Origin: Streptomyces marinisediminis
GTDB taxonomy: Bacteria > Actinomycetota > Actinomycetes > Streptomycetales > Streptomycetaceae
Direction: 5' to 3'
Length of the DNA stretch: 64,000 nucleotides
Assembly (NCBI RefSeq): GCF_026262575.1
Contig: NZ_JAPKFL010000019.1
Location: 1-64,000 of the forward strand
Shown: positions 59,001 through 64,000 of the stretch, in pieces
Position numbering within the stretch: the first letter of the stretch is position 1
How the letters are laid out: every line of letters starts with the position of its first letter
Translations under genes and position numbers: made by a program
The notes under the pieces: model-generated
Database searches by the model: none
What the model saw: only the letters and a program-made list of their open reading frames with translations
What the model was told of the DNA's origin: nothing

Positions 59001-60249
59001 TCCGGCGGCACGACGAACTCGCGACGAACTCCACGACCTGCGCGTGCGTGCGGAAGAGGAGGAGAAGCGCCTGCGCGGTGATCTGGCCGACCAGGAAGCG
59101 GCGGTCATCGACACCGGCAGCATCCTGCGCGGCGCACTCGGCCGGCCGGAGGTGGTGCGCGGCGCCGGACTGGACCGGTCCGCGCTGCCCGAGGAGGTGG
59201 CGGACGATCCCGGCTCGGACGTCCGCAGCCGTCTACGCGCGCTACAGGATCTGGCCGACGCGGTAGAACAGGCCCTCGGCCGCCCGAAAGACGAGGTGTC
59301 GGACAGCACCCTACTCAACCGGCACACCGACCTGCGCGACCAACTGGCCGGCGGGTTCGACGCACAGATGGAGGAACGCGACGGGATCAAGGTGTGCCGT
59401 CTGATCGACGACCACGGTACCCACGACGTCGCGGCCGTGGGCGAGCGGATCGCCGTCCAGGCCGCCGAGGCCCGGGGGCGGCTCACCGAGCGCGAACGTG
59501 AGGTGTTCCAGCGATTCCTGACCGGCGAACTCGGCGACCACCTCTCGGCCCAGGTCATCACCGCGGCGAATCTGGTCGCGGCTCTCAACGACACCCTGCG
59601 GACCGTACGCACCTCCCACGGTCTCGGTGTGGAACTGCTGTGGAAGCTGGACGAGGACGTGGACGCGGACGTGCGGGCTGCCGTCGAGCTGCTGCGCAGC
59701 CCGTCGAGTCTGCGCACGCGCGAGCAGACCGAGCAGCTCCTCGAGGTACTGCAACGCCGGATCGAGGACGCCAGACGGGCCGATCCTTCGGCCGGTTACG
59801 CCGCCCATCTGCGGACCGCGCTGGACTACCGCGACTGGTTCCGCTTCCACACCTTCGTGGTCGAGGACGCCGCCCCGGGACGCAGGCGGAGACTGACCGG
59901 CCGCACCGGACTCAGCCAGGGCGAGCAGCGAGTGCTCTCCTACCTGGTGCTCTTCGCCGCGGCCGCCGCCCACTTCACCAGTCTCGCCGAGTCGGCGCCG
60001 CAAGCACCGCGGCTGATCCTGCTCGACGACGCCTTCGCCAAGGTCGACGAACCCACCCACGGGCGACTGGGGCGGATCCTCGTCGACCTCAACCTCGACT
60101 TCGTCCTCACCAGCGAACGGCTCATGGGCAATTGGCCGGAGGTGCCGTCCCTGCACATCTACGAGTGCCTCCGTGATCCCCATGTGCGCGGGGTGGCCAC
60201 CTTGCACTACACCTGGAACGGCCGGCATCGGCGTCTGGTGTCCGTATGA
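56011..60249 (+). CDS. jetC: Wadjet defence protein JetC (SMC/SbcC-like ATPase, TIGR02680)
   Basis: The 1412-aa protein has an N-terminal ATPase half with Walker A GKNGAGKS (53-60). Long coiled coils rich in Glu, Arg and Ala surround a central hinge-like region near residue 630-780. The C-terminal half has the signature LSQGEQRVLSYLVLFAAA (about 1300) and Walker B LILLDDAFAKVDEPT (about 1336). It is the DNA-extruding motor of Wadjet. All expected motifs are intact and the length is usual for the family. Confidence 0.95.
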   Translation: MTADARAPVPLPRSGSATTAGTRFRLHRAGIHNVWQYDEQEFAFGDGRLLLRGKNGAGKSKALEMLLPYLLDGDSRALDATGTGRTTLAWLMLDGFEQTNRLGYLWVEFRGTTDDGGPRHLTLGAAVRASKSTQKALPTFFVTPLRVGEDLHLVENGKPLPVDRLKEIVGSDNTTERAVLHRSRVARELFGITDATRYRNLTQLLHRLRRPTVGDRIEHGGLALLLSETLPGLDEDVVEKVARNLHDLDTVRDELGRLERTDAALRTFLTSYRGYLAGVLRTFAQAVSRELDVLAQRRRAAGDAAQRTSELRTQEGESEARLATLRDEEETARTDLAALHASRAYRSLRELSERRSTVEALHTAAAAAFTALGNAHGAEEGAAERLADGVEHFGSRLTELGTEHRELLAQAEKAGLPTGHLGEAVALPRTVRSQAVETELTAPDGETHIVRHRPVVRVDTATVRDGLRSWQDQLEGAETVVKNRTRMVQEVTRLIKRAEEVRTRAAQADAERERLEGETEEAAGRLEAGREKVAEESGAYAHQVAEWVTRTQAAVGPDCPSLDAVRTAVTRESSTDAPFADRTLPPDIDSQVRQAAHAALEPYGEELTGRRDALALAAGRLDEELDRLASQKQDWERRTDPEPPVPYHRVAERTPGSGAPFYRLVDFTDDLTPADRTGLEAALEAGGILDAWVGADGALVDPRTRDTLLRPGPALPDGPTLASALHPVPQAGCGVASEQVERLLAAIALAPAEETNAHDAVYYDGSWRLGVLSGRHHKKVAEYVGAAVRAETRRRILAELEERLTQTRQRLADARHELAEADARRRALRLAEQDFPRARGLADAWSRTESDERALHDLTAKATRAARAAEEARALAVAARAEADATATAHDLPSDPAELERVRTALAALLTGIGHLRRAVGSTGERLGAHHADAERYERALDDRLAAEENYRLRLTGLRTAQQDLHTREEAIGATEDEILTREQEARQRITHAVQILPAARRTRDELHDLRVRAEEEEKRLRGDLADQEAAVIDTGSILRGALGRPEVVRGAGLDRSALPEEVADDPGSDVRSRLRALQDLADAVEQALGRPKDEVSDSTLLNRHTDLRDQLAGGFDAQMEERDGIKVCRLIDDHGTHDVAAVGERIAVQAAEARGRLTEREREVFQRFLTGELGDHLSAQVITAANLVAALNDTLRTVRTSHGLGVELLWKLDEDVDADVRAAVELLRSPSSLRTREQTEQLLEVLQRRIEDARRADPSAGYAAHLRTALDYRDWFRFHTFVVEDAAPGRRRRLTGRTGLSQGEQRVLSYLVLFAAAAAHFTSLAESAPQAPRLILLDDAFAKVDEPTHGRLGRILVDLNLDFVLTSERLMGNWPEVPSLHIYECLRDPHVRGVATLHYTWNGRHRRLVSV

Positions 60250-61526
60250 GCAAGCTGCCCGCCGCGACACGGGACTGGCTGGCCGGCCCCGGGCTCACCC
60301 GGCTCTGGGAGGCGGTACGCAAGCGCCTGGAAGGCAACGGCCTACAGGCCACCGGCTCCCTCCGGCTGACCTCGGTGAGCACCCAGGAACGCAACGACCT
60401 GTCGCTTCTGCTGGGCAAACCCGTCACGGGTGCTGCCGTGACTGTGCGCCTCGACGCGCTCGACACGCGGCTGCGCGCCTCGGGGGCCGGACTCGGGCTC
60501 AGAGGGGTCCTGGAGGAAATCGGCCCGCCGCTCACCGACCGCCGGGCCGTCCGCGCGGGTATCACGGCACGGCGCGAGCACATGTGGTCGTCGCTCACCT
60601 CGGCGCTGGACGCCTCTCCGCTTGCCGGCCAGGAGTGGACCGGCCGGTGGTACGACCTGCTGCGCCGTACCGGCGTACCGAGAGGAGTGACGCCCGAAAC
60701 GGCGGTACGCACACTTCAGCAGGCTGTCCAGGTCCTCACCGTACTGCTCGGCCCGGAGCGGGGTGGCACCCGAGGCCGAGGAGAACTCGCGGCCCTGGCG
60801 ACCGGGTCCGCGCACGGCCTGGACGACGGCACCTGGCTCGCGCGCCTCGTCCAGCGTGGCATCGCCCTCGCCCACGGCACCGAGTTTCCCGGCGACGCGG
60901 CCGGCCGACGTGCGCTGTGGCGCCTGGTGTCCGTCACACCGGACGAGGTCTCCAGCACAGTGCTGACCTACGGGCTGCGACCCGTCGGCGGAGGCTGGCG
61001 GGAGCAGGCCCTGCGGGAGCGGGCCGCCCATCACGCCGAAACCCACCTCACACTGCGCGATCTGCACGGCCTGCGGCTGCAACTGCCCGCCGGAACAGCG
61101 ATCCACATCTGTGAGAATCCGCGCGTGGTGGAGGCTGCGGCCGACGCGGCTTGCGTCCGCCCCCTAGTGTGCACCTCCGGCAGCGCCGCCACGGTGATCC
61201 TCACGCTCCTCGATGCCCTCGCCGCCACCGGCTGCCATTTCGCGTACCACGGCGACTTCGACTGGCCGGGCATCGCTCTGGCGAATCGGATCATCCGCCG
61301 CTACAAGGCCCTGCCGTGGCGCATGGGTGCCGAGGACTACGAGCACCTGGCCGCTCGCAGCCAGGCCGAGGGAATCCCTCAGCTACCGCTCGACGGCCGG
61401 CCTGTCGACGCGTCCTGGGATCCGGACGTCACCCCCGCCATGACCGCCCTCGGCGTCGCGCTCCACGAGGAGGCCACCCTCGACCTTCTGGTGGACGACC
61501 TGTCGGCCGGAGGCAGGAACGCCTGA
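60246..61526 (+). CDS. jetD: Wadjet defence nuclease JetD (TIGR02679, Toprim domain)
   Basis: The 426-aa protein has the DUF3322-like N-terminal part and a C-terminal Toprim domain with the acidic motifs ICENPRVVEAAAD (near residue 287) and YHGDFDWPGIALA (near residue 335). Such residues bind the Mg ions for DNA cleavage, as in topoisomerase VI/Spo11. JetD cuts plasmid DNA after loop extrusion stalls. ATG at 60246 overlaps the jetC stop, so all four genes are coupled. Confidence 0.93.
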   Translation: MSKLPAATRDWLAGPGLTRLWEAVRKRLEGNGLQATGSLRLTSVSTQERNDLSLLLGKPVTGAAVTVRLDALDTRLRASGAGLGLRGVLEEIGPPLTDRRAVRAGITARREHMWSSLTSALDASPLAGQEWTGRWYDLLRRTGVPRGVTPETAVRTLQQAVQVLTVLLGPERGGTRGRGELAALATGSAHGLDDGTWLARLVQRGIALAHGTEFPGDAAGRRALWRLVSVTPDEVSSTVLTYGLRPVGGGWREQALRERAAHHAETHLTLRDLHGLRLQLPAGTAIHICENPRVVEAAADAACVRPLVCTSGSAATVILTLLDALAATGCHFAYHGDFDWPGIALANRIIRRYKALPWRMGAEDYEHLAARSQAEGIPQLPLDGRPVDASWDPDVTPAMTALGVALHEEATLDLLVDDLSAGGRNA

Positions 61527-61579
61527 AGGCGCACAGCAGGTGCTCAGGGTGCGAGCCCGGGGCTCCGGAAGCCGACCGT

Positions 61580-61830
61580 CTACCTGACGTCGATCATCCG
61601 GACCGGCTGCCCGGTGGTGCGGGCGATGGTTTCGAAGTCCCGGTCGTAGTGCAGCAGTGTGAGTCCTGCTTGTTCCGCGGCCGCAGCCACGAGAAGGTCG
61701 ACGGCTCCGGCACTGCGATGCTCCCCCTTGGCCGTGAGCCCGCGCTGGACGACGCGGGCGCGCCGGTAGACGCCGTCGGGCATGGGGCACCAGGTGAACT
61801 GGTTCAGCCGTCCCTGGATGGCTCCGGTTC
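61580..61830 (-). pseudogene. VapC-like PIN domain toxin, N-terminally truncated
   Basis: The minus strand encodes the C-terminal half of a PIN toxin: FTWCPMPDGVYRRARVVQ, HRSAGAVDLLVAAAAEQAGLTLLHYDRDFETIA and a final region to a TAG at 61580. The catalytic Asp of VDLLVAA and the DRDF acid are present, but the first 70 or so residues with the N-terminal Asp are missing. No antitoxin gene is adjacent. It fills the place where qatD would be expected. Confidence 0.7.
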
Positions 61831-61863
61831 CGGTCCGGTGCGAGCAGGTCTCGCCGGTGCCGT

Positions 61864-63186
61864 CTACGCCGCACCGGCTGCCTCGGCCGCAGCCGCCGGC
61901 TGAATCAGCCGGGCCAGTTCCTCACGCCCGCGCCTGATGACGTCGAGCGCCGATGCCGGATCCGTACCCGGCGGCAACGGAGTATCGGTGAGCACGTCCG
62001 TAAGCGTGTACCGGCCGAGCAGCCACCGCTGCAGTGCACGCCAGTCGGTGCCCCGGTTGAAGGAGAGGTTGTTCTCCCATGGCGACGCCTCGTACCGGGT
62101 ACCGTCGGCGCCGTTCGCGTGGAGCAGCCCGGAGCGGCGCACCAGACACGGGAAGCAGACGCCGCAGTTGGCGATGGGAGGGCCGCCGCTGCGGCGGGTG
62201 GGCGGCTTGCCGCAGCTCAGGGTGGTCTCCAGGTCCGACGGAGTGAGGCCCGCGTCGCGCCCTGCCCTGCACACCTCGCCTTTCGTCAGCTGAGCCAGGG
62301 GATTGACCACCCGTACCGCGCTCCCGGCGTCGCTCACGGCGGCAATCACAGCGTTCAGACCGGCCAGCGTCCGCGGGTGCACGGAACGGGTGGAGCAGGC
62401 GGCCGAACGCGCGGGCGTCAGAGGTGGATTGAGGGCGACCTGGCCGTTCTCGGGAATGTGGACGGTGGCCACTCCGTGCGCGGTGGCGGCACGGATCGCT
62501 CCCGCCGCGTACAGCAGGCCGCGGGTGCGGGAGGAGGTCTCCAGCCGCAGCCTGGAGCCGTCGCCCGCGGGGGTCTGGCTCATCGGTAGCAGCATCACCG
62601 GCCGTGGCCCGCCCAGTCGCTCGACGGCCTTGTACACCCGCTGCTGGAGACGCAGCAAGCCGATCTCACGGAACATGACGAGCAGCAGCGGCCGAGGATC
62701 ATCGGCGCGCGAGCGGGTGGCGGCCCAACTGAGGGAATCCAGCCCACCGGAGAACAGCGCGACTTCCGAGGCACGAGAGTCGCCGGGGAAGATCATCGCC
62801 TCCTCGACCCGATGGCCGGCGAGAGGCCGGAAGTCCACACTCCAATGGTCCCCGGTGAGAATCTGGAGGAGCGCGGTGAAGTGGGTACGGATGGCTGCGC
62901 TCTGCCACCGCTCGTGCTCCGTGACGGGCACGGTGAGGCTGATGCGGCGGGTCCACCGGTCCCGGACGCCGGTCCGGCGTACGTATTTGTCGGCGATGAA
63001 CGCGGCTCTGGCGACGCGGAACAGGTCCTCGGCCCAGTCGGGGACCGAACCGGGCAGGTGGTGCCGGCCGGTGACGCGGCGCTCCTTCTCCTGGAAGGCT
63101 TCCTCGCCGATCTCCGTCCAGCGGGCATCGCGAGGCCGGTCCCCGCGGTGGCCGCGCCACCAGAGGAAATGGTCGGGCCCGGTCAT
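61864..63186 (-). CDS. qatC: QatC-like QueC-family protein (Qat defence system)
   Basis: The 440-aa protein has an N-terminal extension of about 130 residues. A QueC-type PP-loop domain follows (FSGGLDSLSWA near residue 146), with a zinc site at the C-terminus (CGKPP, then CGVCFPC). Long QueC homologues next to a MGTS-type protein are the QatC-QatB pair of Qat anti-phage systems. ATG at 63186 overlaps the qatB stop by 4 nt and follows GGGAG. A queuosine-pathway enzyme is the alternative, but no other que gene is present. Confidence 0.82.
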   Translation of the reverse strand: MTGPDHFLWWRGHRGDRPRDARWTEIGEEAFQEKERRVTGRHHLPGSVPDWAEDLFRVARAAFIADKYVRRTGVRDRWTRRISLTVPVTEHERWQSAAIRTHFTALLQILTGDHWSVDFRPLAGHRVEEAMIFPGDSRASEVALFSGGLDSLSWAATRSRADDPRPLLLVMFREIGLLRLQQRVYKAVERLGGPRPVMLLPMSQTPAGDGSRLRLETSSRTRGLLYAAGAIRAATAHGVATVHIPENGQVALNPPLTPARSAACSTRSVHPRTLAGLNAVIAAVSDAGSAVRVVNPLAQLTKGEVCRAGRDAGLTPSDLETTLSCGKPPTRRSGGPPIANCGVCFPCLVRRSGLLHANGADGTRYEASPWENNLSFNRGTDWRALQRWLLGRYTLTDVLTDTPLPPGTDPASALDVIRRGREELARLIQPAAAAEAAGAA

Positions 63187-63971
63187 GCCGCGGCTCCCTC
63201 TTCTCCGGTGATCTCGTCGGCGATCAGGCCGAGTACCCTGCCGACCGCCCGCGGCACCAGCGACGCGGCGATCTTGGGCAGCACGGCTGACGGGTCCAGC
63301 CCACCGCCCACTACCGACTGCGCGGTGTCCACGGGCTCTGCGAGCTCCGTCGCTTCAGCGGCCACCTCGCAGGGATTCGGCACCAGGTCCACCGTCTTCT
63401 CCGCGACCCAGTCGGCGATCCTGCCTTCCGGATCGGTCGCGATGAGCACCGGCACTGCCAGCTTGACGTGCTCGGCAACAACGGATCGGAGGAATTCCCC
63501 TACCACATCGGCGAAGAACACCTGGTAGAGATCGCACAGGATGTCCCAGGCGAAGCCGCCGCCCGCGCCGCCCCCGTTCATGTCGTCGTCCAGCTCGGGG
63601 TGCCTGTCGCGGACATCGCGGACCGCAGCGGCCACGCCCCTGCGCACCGCGGCGTCGGCGAGTGTGCCACCCTCTCCGCCGACCTCGGAGACGAGACGTG
63701 CGACAAGCGCGTCCGCCGGTCCGGCGCCCTCGGCGGCCAGCGAGCTCAGGGCCCCGGCGAGCCGCTCACCGGCCGCGCAGGCCGCGTCGTACAAGCCGAA
63801 AGCCGATCGATCAGCACGGAGCGTCTCGTGCAGGGCACGTAGATGGTCCGCGGCGATCTCTTCCAGACGCTGATCCGCGTTGCGCGAGTCCGCCCGCCAG
63901 CGCGCCAGCCGTCTCGCAGCGGAACTCCACCGGTCGCCATTCGGCCCCTTCCACCGCGTGGACGTCCCCAC
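63183..63971 (-). CDS. qatB: QatB-like protein (Qat defence system)
   Basis: The 262-aa protein begins MGTSTRWKGPNGDRWSSAAR, the MGTS opening typical of QatB. It has a helical middle, a Gly/Asn-rich loop (DDMNGGGAGGGFAWDIL) and a hydrophobic C-terminal region. QatB has no known activity but is required with QatA, QatC and QatD. GTG at 63971 is 29 bp from the window end; the ATPase gene qatA would be expected just beyond on the same strand. Confidence 0.72.
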   Translation of the reverse strand: MGTSTRWKGPNGDRWSSAARRLARWRADSRNADQRLEEIAADHLRALHETLRADRSAFGLYDAACAAGERLAGALSSLAAEGAGPADALVARLVSEVGGEGGTLADAAVRRGVAAAVRDVRDRHPELDDDMNGGGAGGGFAWDILCDLYQVFFADVVGEFLRSVVAEHVKLAVPVLIATDPEGRIADWVAEKTVDLVPNPCEVAAEATELAEPVDTAQSVVGGGLDPSAVLPKIAASLVPRAVGRVLGLIADEITGEEGAAA

Positions 63972-64000
63972 AGCACCCCCAGCCCGACAATGTCCCTCCC

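Noticed and set aside
55936..59034. 1032-codon minus-strand frame opposite jetC
   Set aside because: Antisense shadow; jetC has intact ATPase motifs on the plus strand.
61864..63186. QueC-like gene as part of queuosine/7-deazaguanine DNA modification
   Set aside because: No QueD, QueE, FolE or Dpd gene nearby; the long N-terminus and the MGTS-type partner fit QatC/QatB better.
1..64000. CRISPR arrays or rRNA genes
   Set aside because: No regularly spaced repeats with unique spacers and no rRNA-like sequence were seen anywhere.

Overview
The window is about 72-74% G+C, and its codon use, WhiB-family protein WblA, LAL-type LuxR regulator and many TAnnnT-plus-7-nt leaderless start signals all fit a Streptomyces-like actinomycete. 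Part of it (ask, SigE-family sigma factor, SURF1, RidA, two ArsA-type ATPases, wblA, a class A penicillin-binding protein, a GatB/YqeY protein, a metallophosphoesterase and tRNA-Pro) looks like conserved core chromosome. No rRNA, CRISPR array or intact insertion sequence was seen. Everything is inferred from reading sequence and family knowledge; no search was run.

1-26 kb (core-like): 5' end of a secreted S8-type peptidase, a LAL regulator, an anti-sigma-type ATPase, small membrane, lipoprotein and hypothetical genes, an operon of three membrane-anchored proteins (8.4-11.2 kb), aspartokinase with its internal beta start, a sigma/anti-sigma-like pair, SURF1, an S9 peptidase, RidA/DUF4177, the ArsA pair, wblA, the PBP and YqeY. 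A near-consensus parS-like ParB site lies at 6.63 kb.

26.3-37.2 kb (biosynthetic insert): one minus-strand operon encodes a FadD32-like fatty-acyl-AMP ligase, a 1520-aa ACP-KS-AT-ACP-(degenerate carrier)-TE synthase with Pks13 domain order, an AccD4-like acyl-CoA carboxylase beta subunit and an antigen-85-like esterase. A 4'-phosphopantetheinyl transferase is divergent from it. This is the gene set of the mycolic-acid condensation locus of Mycobacteriales, in a genome of apparently Streptomyces type. It sits between yqeY and the metallophosphoesterase, which appear to be old neighbours.

38.2-51.4 kb (putative integrated element): tRNA-Pro(CGG) carries one copy of an att-like repeat, and a second copy lies 13.1 kb downstream. 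Between them are a pRiA4b-ORF3 protein, a dead IS256 transposase, a broken GNAT gene, an extra archaeal-type aspartyl-tRNA synthetase behind an apparent T-box leader, and a possible tailoring set: JmjC-like oxygenase, two radical SAM enzymes and an unknown 119-aa protein. These are followed by two XRE-TPR regulators, a HAD hydrolase, small proteins, a creatininase/MftE-like amidohydrolase and a DUF5919 fragment. An AspRS-inhibitor or peptide-modification pathway with AspRS as self-resistance is one reading; it is a hypothesis.

51.4-64 kb (decayed junction and defence island): remnants of an integrase, a LacI regulator and a gene interrupted by a 135-bp copy of the JmjC gene. Then follow a complete jetABCD Wadjet operon, a truncated PIN toxin, and qatC-qatB of a Qat system whose qatD is missing and whose qatA would lie beyond the window end.
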